Assembly: GCA_048498035.1 (NCBI GenBank)
Contig: JBEHYT010000001.1
Coordinates: 124,001 to 188,000 of the forward strand
Reading direction: 5' to 3'
From: CADEDV01 sp048498035
GTDB lineage: Bacteria > Bacteroidota > Bacteroidia > Chitinophagales > Chitinophagaceae
DNA: 64,000 nt
A program made the position numbers and the translations under genes. Shown in pieces: positions 1 to 7,994 of the stretch (positions within the stretch are counted from its first letter, which is position 1; each line of letters opens with the position of its first letter). The notes under the pieces are model-generated. The model was given only the letters and a program-made list of their open reading frames with translations, had not been told where the DNA came from and ran no database searches.

Positions 1-2
1 TA

Positions 3-137
3 CTTCAATTACGCAGTATGATCACCGTTGGCTACCTGATTGTAAAAGGCGCCAATTTCAGGAAAGAAAGCCGGGGATTGCATTACAATACCGACTATCC
101 ACAAAAAAGTGAACTGGTGCAGAATATTGTACTGTAG
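3..137 (+). CDS. nadB: L-aspartate oxidase, C-terminal end (partial)
   Basis: Only the last 44 codons are in the window; the gene enters from the left edge. The tail contains MITVGYLIVKGANFRKESRG followed by LHYNTDYP, which matches the conserved C-terminus of L-aspartate oxidase (typical motif ESRGLHY..DYP). The enzyme is the FAD flavoprotein that oxidises L-aspartate to iminoaspartate, the first step of de novo NAD synthesis. The stop TAG lies 17 bases before the next start. The catalytic FAD and succinate dehydrogenase-like domains are outside the window, so activity cannot be judged. Confidence 0.8.
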   Translation, partial: LQLRSMITVGYLIVKGANFRKESRGLHYNTDYPQKSELVQNIVL

Positions 138-140
138 GTC

Positions 141-148
141 TATCTTTG
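141..148 (+). promoter_or_regulatory. Bacteroidota -7 box (TATCTTTG)
   Basis: TATCTTTG fits TAnnTTTG exactly and lies 6 bases before the ATG at 155. No clean TTG -33 box is seen at the usual 17-20 base spacing. It suggests that the acyltransferase has its own start site just after nadB, with a very short leader. Confidence 0.4.
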
Positions 149-154
149 CAGATC

Positions 155-1036
155 ATGTATTATATCGTTTACGGTTTTCTCTGGCTGGTTTCATTATTAC
201 CACTTCGGGTGCTGTACTTTTTTTCCGACGGCATTTATGGCCTGATCTATTATGTATTCAAATACCGCCGGGATGTGGTCATGAACAATTTGCAGATCGC
301 GTTCCCTGAAAAGACGGATGCAGAGCGGAAAAAGATTGCGAAAGAATTTTACCACAATCTTGTCGACACCTTTATTGAAACAATCAAACTGATCTCCGCG
401 TCTCCAAAGCGCATCCAGCGGCACTGTTCCGGCAATTGGGAAGTGTTACAACGCCTTCATGCCACCGGCCGTTCTGCACAACTTCACCTGGGGCATAATT
501 TTAACTGGGAATGGGCTAATATTGCCGCGGCCCGGGCCGTCAATTATCAATTCCTGGTGGTGTATATGCCGCTGGCCAGTAAAGCGATGGATCGGCTGTT
601 TATCAAGATCAGGGCCAAGGCGGGTTCCAAATTATTGCGGGCCACTAAGATGTCCGAAGATTTTATTCCCTATAGAAATCAGCAATACCTGCTAACGCTG
701 GTGGCTGATCAAAACCCCGGCTCGCCGCACAATGCCTATTGGTTCAATTTTTTTGGTAAGCCCACTCCGTTTGTTAAAGGGCCTGCCCGCAACGCGGTCA
801 ATAATAAAACGGCAGTTGTGTTTGCATTTATTCATAAGAAAAAGCGCGGTCATTACGAAGTGGTGTTTGAAGAGATCCGTGAAGATGCGTCATCCATGAA
901 ACCCGATGAACTAACGAGGCAGTTTGTTAAATACCTGGTAGATGTTATTCGCGCCAATCCGTCCATGTGGCTATGGAGCCATCGCCGCTGGAAATGGGTG
1001 TGGAAAGAAGAATATGGACCGGTGCTGGACGTATAA
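155..1036 (+). CDS. Lipid A-type lysophospholipid acyltransferase (LpxL/HtrB family)
   Basis: A 293-residue protein of the LpxL/HtrB family, which transfers an acyl chain to a lipid A precursor or other glycolipid at the inner membrane. An N-terminal hydrophobic segment (about residues 5-27) anchors it. The catalytic HX4D/E motif is present as H114-NFNW-E119, preceded by the expected hydrophobic strand. The C-terminal SHRRWKW resembles the family ending. A TTG at 146 would add three residues, but the ATG at 155 directly after a -7 box is the better start. Bacteroidota members often make or modify lipid A or aminolipids; the substrate cannot be read from the sequence. The gene ends at a bidirectional terminator. 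Confidence 0.82.
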   Translation: MYYIVYGFLWLVSLLPLRVLYFFSDGIYGLIYYVFKYRRDVVMNNLQIAFPEKTDAERKKIAKEFYHNLVDTFIETIKLISASPKRIQRHCSGNWEVLQRLHATGRSAQLHLGHNFNWEWANIAAARAVNYQFLVVYMPLASKAMDRLFIKIRAKAGSKLLRATKMSEDFIPYRNQQYLLTLVADQNPGSPHNAYWFNFFGKPTPFVKGPARNAVNNKTAVVFAFIHKKKRGHYEVVFEEIREDASSMKPDELTRQFVKYLVDVIRANPSMWLWSHRRWKWVWKEEYGPVLDV

Positions 1037-1040
1037 AAGA

Positions 1041-1069
1041 AAAAAAATCCCCGCTTCGGCGGGGATTTT
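1041..1069. terminator. Bidirectional intrinsic terminator
   Basis: Stem ATCCCCGC / GCGGGGAT with a TTCG loop, flanked by an A run on the left and a short T run on the right. It lies between the convergent acyltransferase and MBL/rhodanese genes and can serve both. Confidence 0.85.
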
Positions 1070-1073
1070 CATA

Positions 1074-2492
1074 TCAGTTTAAAACACTTGTTTCTTTTAC
1101 AATCTCCGCCTTTTCCTGTTCCCTGATCTTGCCCCATCCCCCCACAATATTGCGGAGGTTGTGAATGCCCTGGCGTTTTAATAGTGAAGAAGCAATAACG
1201 CTGCGGTAGCCTCCGGCACAATGAACATAAATGTTCATGTCTTCTTCCATATTTGCCATTGAAGCCGGGTCGGTAAGATCATTTAGCGGAACGTTAAGCG
1301 CATCTTTCAAATGCCCTTCTGCAAATTCAGTCGGTTTGCGCACATCCACCACTACCAGTTTGTCGTCAAAGGGAATGTCCATCATCAGTTCATCTGCTTC
1401 CACATCAATGATCATATCTATCTCTTCACCTGCATTTTTCCAGCCCTCAAAACCACCTTCCAGGTAGCCCAGTACTTTGCTGAATCCTACGCGGGCAAGA
1501 CGGATGATGGTTTCTTTTTCCTGGCCAGGATCAGTTACCAGCAACATGGGCGATTTAAACGACAGCAGGCTGCCGGCCCATTCTGCAAAACGTCCTTCCA
1601 GTCCAATACTGATAGATCCCGGAACAAATCCCATGGTAAATTCATTGGCATTGCGCGTGTCCAGGATGATGGTGTCTTCCTGTGCCGCCAACTCTTTAAA
1701 TGCTTCCACAGAAAGGGCTTTCAGGCTGCGGTCAAGCAGTCCGTCCAGTTCATCATATCCTTCTTTATTGATGCTGGCATTGATCGGGAAATAGTTGGGT
1801 GGCGCAGCGATGCCGTCAGTAACCAGCTTTACAAATTCTTCTTCGTTTTTCGCCTGGAGGGCGTAATTGGTCTTTTTTTCTTCGCCAATAGTACTCAGCG
1901 TATGCGGACCGAGGTTTTTTCCGCAGGCGCTGCCCGGGCCATGGGCAGGATAAACAATCACATCGTCAGCCAGCGGCACCAGCTTTGCCTGGATGCTCTT
2001 ATAAAGCATTGCGGCCAGGTCCTGCGTGGTTAATTCAAGTCCCTGCTGCGCCAGGTCTGGCCTGCCTACATCACCTACAAACAGCGTATCGCCGGTAAAT
2101 ACGGCATAATCCCGGTTTGTCTCGTCCTTCAGCAGGTAACAGGTGGATTCCAGTGTGTGTCCCGGCGTATGTAAAACTTCGATGGTGAGCTGGCCTAATT
2201 TAAACTGCTCGCGGTCTTTAGCCACATGTACGGCAAATTTTGTTTCGGTATTGGGACCGTAAATAATGGGGGCTCCGGTAGCTTTTCCGAGGTCGATATG
2301 ACCGCTTACAAAATCAGCGTGAAAATGCGTTTCAAACACGTATTTAATGGTTGCATTGCGCTCCCGGGCCAGGTCAAGATACTCCGAAATGTCCCGAAGA
2401 GGGTCAATTACAGCTGCTTCTCCTTCACTTTCAATATAATATGCGGCTTCACTCAGGCAGCCTGTATAGAGTTGTTTTATGAACATAGACAT
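1074..2492 (-). CDS. MBL-fold persulfide dioxygenase-like protein with two rhodanese domains
   Basis: 472 residues. The N-terminal metallo-beta-lactamase domain (about 1-250) carries H56-F-H58-A-D60 and H65, the metal site of the ETHE1/glyoxalase II group, with further His/Asp motifs near GHTLEST and FTGDTLF. Two rhodanese domains follow (about 265-360 and 370-465). The second has the active-site loop HCAGGYR with Cys425; the first has an Asp/Pro-rich loop where Cys should be and is probably structural. Such proteins oxidise glutathione or other low-molecular-weight persulfides to sulfite. An ArsR-type regulator lies directly upstream on the same strand, which suggests control by sulfide or a related signal. 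The ATG at 2492 is used; a second ATG two codons later is possible. Confidence 0.82.
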   Translation of the reverse strand: MSMFIKQLYTGCLSEAAYYIESEGEAAVIDPLRDISEYLDLARERNATIKYVFETHFHADFVSGHIDLGKATGAPIIYGPNTETKFAVHVAKDREQFKLGQLTIEVLHTPGHTLESTCYLLKDETNRDYAVFTGDTLFVGDVGRPDLAQQGLELTTQDLAAMLYKSIQAKLVPLADDVIVYPAHGPGSACGKNLGPHTLSTIGEEKKTNYALQAKNEEEFVKLVTDGIAAPPNYFPINASINKEGYDELDGLLDRSLKALSVEAFKELAAQEDTIILDTRNANEFTMGFVPGSISIGLEGRFAEWAGSLLSFKSPMLLVTDPGQEKETIIRLARVGFSKVLGYLEGGFEGWKNAGEEIDMIIDVEADELMMDIPFDDKLVVVDVRKPTEFAEGHLKDALNVPLNDLTDPASMANMEEDMNIYVHCAGGYRSVIASSLLKRQGIHNLRNIVGGWGKIREQEKAEIVKETSVLN

Positions 2493-2502
2493 GATTTCAC
2501 TA

Positions 2503-2510
2503 CAAAATTA
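2503..2510 (-). promoter_or_regulatory. Possible -7 box for the MBL/rhodanese gene
   Basis: Reverse-strand TAATTTTG fits TAnnTTTG and lies 10 bases before the ATG at 2492, just downstream of the arsR terminator. This would allow transcription independent of arsR read-through. No convincing -33 box is seen. Confidence 0.35.
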
Positions 2511-2523
2511 CTCAAAAAGCAAA

Positions 2524-2548
2524 AACGGGGGCCTTTCGGGCCCCCGTT
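2524..2548 (-). terminator. Intrinsic terminator after the ArsR gene
   Basis: GC-rich stem ACGGGGGCC / GGCCCCCGT with a 5-base loop. On the minus strand it is followed by a TTTTT run. It separates the regulator from the MBL gene, so the two are probably not one simple operon. Confidence 0.8.
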
Positions 2549-2567
2549 ATAACAAATCAGTAGAAAA

Positions 2568-2906
2568 TTAGTTAAGTAGCTCGCCCACAAACTGGTTCAG
2601 CTCTTCGAGGCGATTGGTATTCACTGAGTAATAAATAAATTTTCCATCCCGCTCCGTCTTCACAAAGCCGGCTTTCCGCAAAATGGCCAGGTGTTGTGAG
2701 GCCACGGATTGTTCAAGCCGCAGTTTCACGTAAATCTCTGTTACCGTGATCTTGCCGGTTTCATCAATCAACTTCAGAATCTGCTGGCGCAATTTGTGAT
2801 TCACCGCACGCAACACCAGCGAAGCCTTTTTAATGTTCAGCAGATCAAGCTTGAGTGAATTGCCACTATCAGAAACAGTATTTAAAGTCATCAAATAGTT
2901 GTTCAT
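2568..2906 (-). CDS. ArsR-family winged-helix transcriptional regulator
   Basis: 112 residues with a winged helix-turn-helix: recognition region about residues 53-80 (TEIYVKLRLEQSVASQHLA), then a beta wing (TERDGKFIYYSV). This is the ArsR/SmtB fold. There is no cysteine in the protein, so it cannot sense persulfide through a Cys pair in the way BigR/SqrR do, although it sits next to a persulfide dioxygenase-like gene. A metal or small-molecule signal, or a metal-free role, is possible. It probably represses itself and the downstream gene. The start ATG at 2906 is followed five codons later by a second Met. Confidence 0.85.
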   Translation of the reverse strand: MNNYLMTLNTVSDSGNSLKLDLLNIKKASLVLRAVNHKLRQQILKLIDETGKITVTEIYVKLRLEQSVASQHLAILRKAGFVKTERDGKFIYYSVNTNRLEELNQFVGELLN

Positions 2907-2988
2907 AGCATTAACCCTATTGATTGTAATTGCAACGAAATTAAAACAGCTACTCTATTTTTGATATTAGAAAGCGTTAATAGGACGT

Positions 2989-3666
2989 TTATTTATCACT
3001 GTTACCTGCGCCGGGCGTATAAAAATCCTTTACATATAGGGGCTCCGTGTAAGCGAGATCTGCAAAGGATTTTCGATCAAAAGCCGCTGCAGCAAGGCAT
3101 ACAAGGTCTTCAACAACAGGGAGTGCCCCGGAAAACGTAACAGACGGATCCTGTATGAATTGCGCCCACTTTGCTGAGCCATTTCCACAGCAGATTAATT
3201 TTCGATTAGAAACAAAATCGCGGAAGCTGTTTTCGTCGAGAATGACGGCAGCAGGCGCCATTACCTCTTCCAGGTTTTTATCATAGACGGCAGCATATAC
3301 CTCCATCCTTCTTGCGTCAATCATCGCAATGATAAGGTCGGTAGCCTCTTTTTGCGCAGCCCGCGCCACCACCTGCAGCGTTGGTATCGTGATCAGCGGT
3401 TTGTTCAGCGCATAGCAAATTCCTTTGGCGGCTGCTAATCCTACTCTTAAGCCCGTGTAGGAGCCCGGGCCAATACTAACCGCGATTGCCTCTACCTGGG
3501 TCAGCAGCGTGTTGTTAGTTGATAAAAGCTCCCCGATGGCAGGATGCAACCAGGCCGCATGATCTTTCTGGTTGGTATTGGTAGCGGAAGCAATTATTTT
3601 TTCACCGTCTGAAAGAGCGATGCCCGCTGTTTCCAGCGCAGTATCAATATGAAGAAGTAGTGCCAT
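2989..3666 (-). CDS. tsaB: tRNA threonylcarbamoyladenosine biosynthesis protein TsaB
   Basis: 225 residues beginning MALLLHIDTALETAGIAL, the usual TsaB start. The actin/Hsp70-like N-terminal lobe has the SIGPGSYTGLRVG segment (residues 64-76) conserved in TsaB. The protein binds TsaD and TsaE in the complex that makes t6A at position 37 of ANN-decoding tRNAs. The open frame extends upstream to 3780, but that extension overlaps the previous gene and is unlike TsaB, so the ATG at 3666 is chosen. It overlaps the upstream stop by one base (TGATG), so the two genes are translationally coupled. Confidence 0.9.
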   Translation of the reverse strand: MALLLHIDTALETAGIALSDGEKIIASATNTNQKDHAAWLHPAIGELLSTNNTLLTQVEAIAVSIGPGSYTGLRVGLAAAKGICYALNKPLITIPTLQVVARAAQKEATDLIIAMIDARRMEVYAAVYDKNLEEVMAPAAVILDENSFRDFVSNRKLICCGNGSAKWAQFIQDPSVTFSGALPVVEDLVCLAAAAFDRKSFADLAYTEPLYVKDFYTPGAGNSDK

Positions 3667-4298
3667 CAGCTTCCTGCAGCCTCCTGCTGCAATAATGGTG
3701 CAACAGCATAACGTGGGTGTTGCTGCGAAAGTTGGGTAAGCAGGCTGCAAACCCGTGCCAGGCCAATCTTTTGAGCCCATTCAAACGGTCCGTATGGATA
3801 ATTTACACCGGCTTTCATCGCAATATCAATTTCTTCCCGGCTGCTCAATGCTTCACCCAATGCAAAATAAGCTTCATTGATGATCATCGCCACTACACGT
3901 GGCGTTACAAATCCTGCCTGGTCGGGCACCCATTCAACTTCCCGGTGCAGGGAATGAAATACATCCTTCAACGCAGCGGGAGCCCGATCTGTTGTGCCTG
4001 CCAGTTCAACGGTATTTCCTCTTAAAAATCCGGGCCAGGCATTGATGCGGATAAAGCCCGGTAATTCGGCTGCAGTCTGCTCCATTGCCGCAACGATAAC
4101 CAATGCGGGCTGTAACTGCTGCAAACGTTCAATACGTTCCGGTGTATTTTCAAACAACAGGTCGAAATAAGCATCAGCGTCATTGTATTCCTGCAGGTTG
4201 TGCAGGTGGCGCACCCAACTCACCTGCAACTCCGGTTCAAGACCGGTTGCCAGCAATTCTTCCTGCAACAGTTCATCGGCAAGCACCACAATGTGCAT
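3666..4298 (-). CDS. 3-hydroxyacyl-CoA dehydrogenase C-domain protein lacking a normal NAD-binding half
   Basis: 210 residues. Residues about 129-182 (GFVTPRVVAMIINEAYFALG and the following GVNYPYGPFEWAQKIGL) match the C-terminal domain of 3-hydroxybutyryl-CoA dehydrogenase. The N-terminal 120 residues are short and lack the GxGxxG nucleotide loop of an intact enzyme of about 285 residues. It is therefore a reduced paralogue, perhaps inactive or a binding protein. It is translationally coupled to tsaB by a one-base overlap and is divergent from ridA. No function can be stated with confidence. Confidence 0.7.
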   Translation of the reverse strand: MHIVVLADELLQEELLATGLEPELQVSWVRHLHNLQEYNDADAYFDLLFENTPERIERLQQLQPALVIVAAMEQTAAELPGFIRINAWPGFLRGNTVELAGTTDRAPAALKDVFHSLHREVEWVPDQAGFVTPRVVAMIINEAYFALGEALSSREEIDIAMKAGVNYPYGPFEWAQKIGLARVCSLLTQLSQQHPRYAVAPLLQQEAAGS

Positions 4299-4307
4299 AT
4301 CAATTTT

Positions 4308-4338
4308 TTTGCAAAGAAAACGTATAAAGCTAAATTCG
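4308..4338 (+). promoter_or_regulatory. Candidate promoter for ridA
   Basis: A TTTG at 4308-4311 is followed after 19 bases by TAAATTCG at 4331-4338. This is close to the Bacteroidota TTTG-N19-TAnnTTTG arrangement, with one change in the -7 box. The ridA ATG is 13 bases downstream. Confidence 0.4.
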
Positions 4339-4351
4339 TTGTGCTTTTATT

Positions 4352-4732
4352 ATGAGTAAAAAAATAATCAGGACTGATAAGGCGCCAGCGCCGATAGGTC
4401 CCTACAATCAGGCCATTCTTTCCGGGAACCAGCTTTTTATATCGGGTCAGATTGCCATTGATCCCGCCACGGGCGAATTAAATATGCCCGACCTGGCAAC
4501 GGAAACGCACCAGGTAATGAAAAACCTGCAGGCTATTCTTGAAGAAGCCGGTATGAGTTTCGACGACGTTGTAAAGACCTGTATCTTCCTCTCGGATATG
4601 AAACGCTTTGCAGAAGTGAATGAAGTGTACGGGCAATACGTGGGGGAGAACGCTCCTGCGCGTGAAACGGTACAGGTGGCAGCGCTTCCCAAGTTTGTAA
4701 ACGTTGAGATCAGCATGATCGCTGTGCGCTAA
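4352..4732 (+). CDS. ridA: RidA family enamine/imine deaminase
   Basis: 126 residues, the full length of the Rid (YjgF/YER057c/UK114) family. R104 in the APARETVQVAALP block and E119 near NVEISMIA match the substrate-binding Arg and Glu of active RidA. The enzyme hydrolyses reactive 2-aminoacrylate and related enamines made by PLP enzymes. It forms a trimer in the cytoplasm. The gene is 9 bases before the phosphoesterase gene, so the two are probably cotranscribed. It is divergent from the dehydrogenase-like gene. Confidence 0.93.
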   Translation: MSKKIIRTDKAPAPIGPYNQAILSGNQLFISGQIAIDPATGELNMPDLATETHQVMKNLQAILEEAGMSFDDVVKTCIFLSDMKRFAEVNEVYGQYVGENAPARETVQVAALPKFVNVEISMIAVR

Positions 4733-4741
4733 ATTGCTATC

Positions 4742-5836
4742 ATGCGGCGCCTGCTTCGATTTTTACTTCTGAAGCCAGTACGCTGGGCCGCCAATCGTTT
4801 TTCATCCAGGCCGGATCGTAAACGTATTTTTGAAGCGCTGGATACGCTGTATCAAAAAATACTCGATAAACCAGGGAGCCGTGGTATTGTAATCCCATTC
4901 TCGCTCACAGAGGCAAAATTTATCATTTTTTCCGACCAGCATAAAGGCGCCCGCAACGGCGCCGATGATTTTCAACTGGCAGAGCCGAATTACCTCGCAG
5001 CCCTTGCGTTTTATGCACAGGAAGATTTCATTTTCATCAGCCTCGGCGATAATGAAGAGCTTTGGGAAAACAGCCTTTCAAGCGTAAAGAAACATAACCA
5101 GGCCAATTTTGCTGCGGAGAAGAAATTCCTGGAGCACAACCGCTTTGTAAAAATATTCGGCAACCATGATCTTTATTGGGACAACGATCCACTGGCCGGT
5201 TTTCAGTTAAAACAGATTTTTGGTGAACGGATTCCCGTCTATGAAGGCGTGATACTTGCTACCCAGGTGGGAGAGAAGCCGTTGCATATATTCTGCACTC
5301 ATGGTCACCAGGGCGACGCCCAAAGCGATGGCAACTGGTTCAGCAAATTTTTTGTAGCCCGGATCTGGGCGCCGCTGCAGGCATACCTGCGCATTAATCC
5401 CAATACACCTGCATACGATGGCGTAAAAAAAACATTGCACAACGAGATCATGTATGAATGGTCGTCGGGGCGGCAGCAGCAGCTGCTGGTAACCGGCCAC
5501 ACCCATCAACCTGTATTTGGATCACTTACACACCTGGAACGCCTGTACAGGCGCTACCAGCAGGCCGAGGCGGCCAGTGATGCTGCCTTATTGACTGCAA
5601 TTCGGGAAGAGATCAGGCAACAGGAACACAATTTTGTGGCCGTAGCAGCTGATTATATGAATATGAAACCTTCTTATTTCAACAGCGGATGCTGCTGTTT
5701 TAATGATGGTGATATTACCGGTATTGAAATTGAACGCGGCACCATGCGACTGATAAAATGGAGCCAGGCACAGGGCGGCCCAACCCGCGTGGTGCTGGAA
5801 GAAGCTTCGTTACTTCAACTAATGAAGGAGTGCTGA
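4742..5836 (+). CDS. Calcineurin-like metallophosphoesterase
   Basis: 364 residues. The dimetal phosphoesterase motifs appear in order: SDQH (D65, H67), LGDNEE (102-106), GNHD (140-143), CTHGH (about 186-189) and TGHTH (251-255). The second motif is GDNEE rather than the more common GDxxD. Size and motif order resemble cytoplasmic or membrane-associated phosphoesterases of the UDP-diacylglucosamine hydrolase superfamily, but the LpxH signature is not clear, so the substrate is left open. It follows ridA closely and ends at a strong bidirectional terminator. Confidence 0.8.
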   Translation: MRRLLRFLLLKPVRWAANRFSSRPDRKRIFEALDTLYQKILDKPGSRGIVIPFSLTEAKFIIFSDQHKGARNGADDFQLAEPNYLAALAFYAQEDFIFISLGDNEELWENSLSSVKKHNQANFAAEKKFLEHNRFVKIFGNHDLYWDNDPLAGFQLKQIFGERIPVYEGVILATQVGEKPLHIFCTHGHQGDAQSDGNWFSKFFVARIWAPLQAYLRINPNTPAYDGVKKTLHNEIMYEWSSGRQQQLLVTGHTHQPVFGSLTHLERLYRRYQQAEAASDAALLTAIREEIRQQEHNFVAVAADYMNMKPSYFNSGCCCFNDGDITGIEIERGTMRLIKWSQAQGGPTRVVLEEASLLQLMKEC

Positions 5837-5840
5837 AAAT

Positions 5841-5874
5841 AAAAAACCCCGCTTTTGTAAGGCGGGGGTTTTTT
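5841..5874. terminator. Bidirectional intrinsic terminator
   Basis: AAAAAACCCCGC and GCGGGG plus a T run form a hairpin with an 8-9 base loop between the convergent phosphoesterase and M1 peptidase genes. A tracts and T tracts on the two sides allow use in both directions. Confidence 0.85.
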
Positions 5875-5887
5875 AATGGAGGAAAAA

Positions 5888-7849
5888 TTAAAATGCTTTT
5901 TTCCATTTATTATTATCGCGGTTCCAGTCGGGCAATTTATTATCCGGATCCAGTACCACATCTTTGATCTCGCTGGTAGTTTGCACGGCAAAAGTCCATT
6001 CCGGTCCACGTTGCCATACTTCCACCGGCAGGTGGAGGCGATGTTCTTTTCCGTTTGTTTCACGGATAAGCACATCCACCGGCATAGGAAGTTTTTCCAG
6101 GTTTTCAATCGTGATCTGTGAGCCATTCTCCGGCTTGTCGTCTATATAGCCAACTTTTTTCACCGACTGATCAATGCGCCAGTTGTTTAATACCCATCCT
6201 CTCCAGAACCAGGAAAGGTCTTCGCCACTTACATTTTCAATAGTGTGGAAGAAATCCCAGGGGGTGGGGTGTTTGAAAGCCCACCTGTTAACGTACTCGC
6301 GGAAAGCAGCATCAAACCGTTCCGGACCCAGCACCAGGTCGCGCAGGGCGTGTAGCATTTCCGAGGGCTTTACATAACCCGTGATGGAAAGATTAGTTTG
6401 TTGAATCACTTCCGGAATAGTGAACAGTGGATCTGACTTATCACCAAATGATGCTTTTACCATAAATGGCGATGTGGGATCACTGAAGAAACCGGTTTGT
6501 TTAAATTCACCATTGTTGAATGCGTCTGTAGAAAGGTCGTTGATGAATGTGTTGAAGCCTTCATCCATCCATGCATATTTGCGCTCATTGCTACCCACGA
6601 TCATCGGGAACCAGGTATGTCCAAATTCATGATCTTCTACACCCCACAGATCGCCGCCTACAGATTCGTAACTGCAGAATACGATACCAGGATATTCCAT
6701 GCCACCTACATTACCTGCCACATTGGTGGCAACGGGGTATGGAAATTCAAACCATTTGCTGGAATAGTATTCAATGGATGCCTTCACCATTTCTGTGGAT
6801 CTTCTCCAGTCATTTCCTTTACGCTCCTGCGTACTTTCAACCGGATACGCGCTGAGCGCCATACATTTCTTGCCGCTGGGCAAATTGATCTTTGCGCCGT
6901 CCAGGATAAATGCTTTGGAAGCCGCCCAGGCCACGTCTCTTGTATTCTGAATGCTAAATTTCCAGGTGAGATTACCACTGGCTGACTTTTTCGCAGTGAT
7001 ATCTTTCAGGCTTCTTATAGAAACAGTTTTGTCGCTGTTTTTTGCTTCGTTGTATCGTTTCAGCATATCGGGGCTAAAGCAATCGGAGGCATTGGTTAAT
7101 TCTCCGGATCCAACCACGATCATGTCGGCAGGCGCTGTTACTGAAAAATCGATATCGCCATATTCCAGGTAAAACTCACCGGCGCCCAGGTAAGGAAGTG
7201 TATTCCATCCCTGGATATCATCGTACACGCAAACGCGGGGAAACCATTGCGCCACTTCAAAGATCCAACCGTTTTTGGTAGACAGGCGTCCCATACGGTC
7301 AGTGCCATATTCCGGGATCTCAAATGCATATTGCATTTTGATCTTTGCTTTTCCGCCGCCAGGTTTGATGGCATCATTCAGCCATACCTGCATGCGCGTA
7401 TCCGTAATGGTATATTTGGCAGGATACGTTTTGCCATTCACTTCCACGGTAATGGATTTGATCACATCACCTTCGGTGAATTTTTCGTTGGCCCAGCGTC
7501 CGCCCGCTTCCGTGGTGGTGGCAGACCCGCGGGAATCTTTGCGGTAAATATTCTGATCTACCTGGAACCAGATAAATTTCAGGGCATCCGGGCTATTGTT
7601 GGTGTAATTCAGTTCCGCTTCAGCCGTTACCGTATTGTTGGTAGTATCCAGTGTACTGGAAATTTTATAATCGGCGTGGTTTTGCCAGTATTTAGGGCCT
7701 GGTTCACCACTCGCACTGCGAAAGTCAGTGCCGGGATAAGGATAAAACTGCGGATTAAACGCTTCCCGTGCGTCGTATTTGGATTGCGCGGCAGCTACAA
7801 AAAAGGCAAGCGCTCCGGCAATCGCCAGCAAAAATCTCTTCATGTACAT
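5888..7849 (-). CDS. Exported M1-family zinc metallopeptidase
   Basis: 653 residues. A signal peptide (KRFLLAIAGALAFFVAAAQS, cleavage near residue 21) sends it out of the cytoplasm. The zinc site is H407-E408-x2-H411 with Glu430 exactly 18 residues on, the M1 arrangement HExxH-X18-E. GGMEYP (382-387) stands where aminopeptidase N has GAMEN, which is common in Bacteroidota M1 peptidases of this length. It probably trims peptides in the periplasm or on the cell surface. Two in-frame ATGs lie at 7849 and 7843; either gives the same mature protein. A TATCTTTC sequence about 25 bases upstream is a near match to a -7 box. Confidence 0.9.
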   Translation of the reverse strand: MYMKRFLLAIAGALAFFVAAAQSKYDAREAFNPQFYPYPGTDFRSASGEPGPKYWQNHADYKISSTLDTTNNTVTAEAELNYTNNSPDALKFIWFQVDQNIYRKDSRGSATTTEAGGRWANEKFTEGDVIKSITVEVNGKTYPAKYTITDTRMQVWLNDAIKPGGGKAKIKMQYAFEIPEYGTDRMGRLSTKNGWIFEVAQWFPRVCVYDDIQGWNTLPYLGAGEFYLEYGDIDFSVTAPADMIVVGSGELTNASDCFSPDMLKRYNEAKNSDKTVSIRSLKDITAKKSASGNLTWKFSIQNTRDVAWAASKAFILDGAKINLPSGKKCMALSAYPVESTQERKGNDWRRSTEMVKASIEYYSSKWFEFPYPVATNVAGNVGGMEYPGIVFCSYESVGGDLWGVEDHEFGHTWFPMIVGSNERKYAWMDEGFNTFINDLSTDAFNNGEFKQTGFFSDPTSPFMVKASFGDKSDPLFTIPEVIQQTNLSITGYVKPSEMLHALRDLVLGPERFDAAFREYVNRWAFKHPTPWDFFHTIENVSGEDLSWFWRGWVLNNWRIDQSVKKVGYIDDKPENGSQITIENLEKLPMPVDVLIRETNGKEHRLHLPVEVWQRGPEWTFAVQTTSEIKDVVLDPDNKLPDWNRDNNKWKKAF

Positions 7850-7994
7850 AAACGTTTAGGATGAAGATGGAAAGATAGGTTAATTGCATAAAGCTAACCT
7901 ACCGCTCAAACGGTATTTGGGAATATTTATATAAAAAACAGACGTAAATCCGCCCCTGGCGGGAAGAAGGTTAATGCGAGGTTAATAACTGTGG

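Noticed and set aside
1311..2033. 240-codon plus-strand frame
   Set aside because: It is antisense to the MBL/rhodanese gene, whose translation has clear catalytic motifs; the frame is a shadow with no recognisable domain.
3667..3780. 38-codon N-terminal extension of TsaB
   Set aside because: It overlaps the upstream gene and is rich in Cys and Ala unlike TsaB; the start at 3666 gives the canonical MALLLHIDTA.
7930..7985. Hairpin CCGCC/GGCGG as a terminator after the MurU-like gene
   Set aside because: The stem is short and is not followed on the minus strand by a continuous T tract, so it was not listed.
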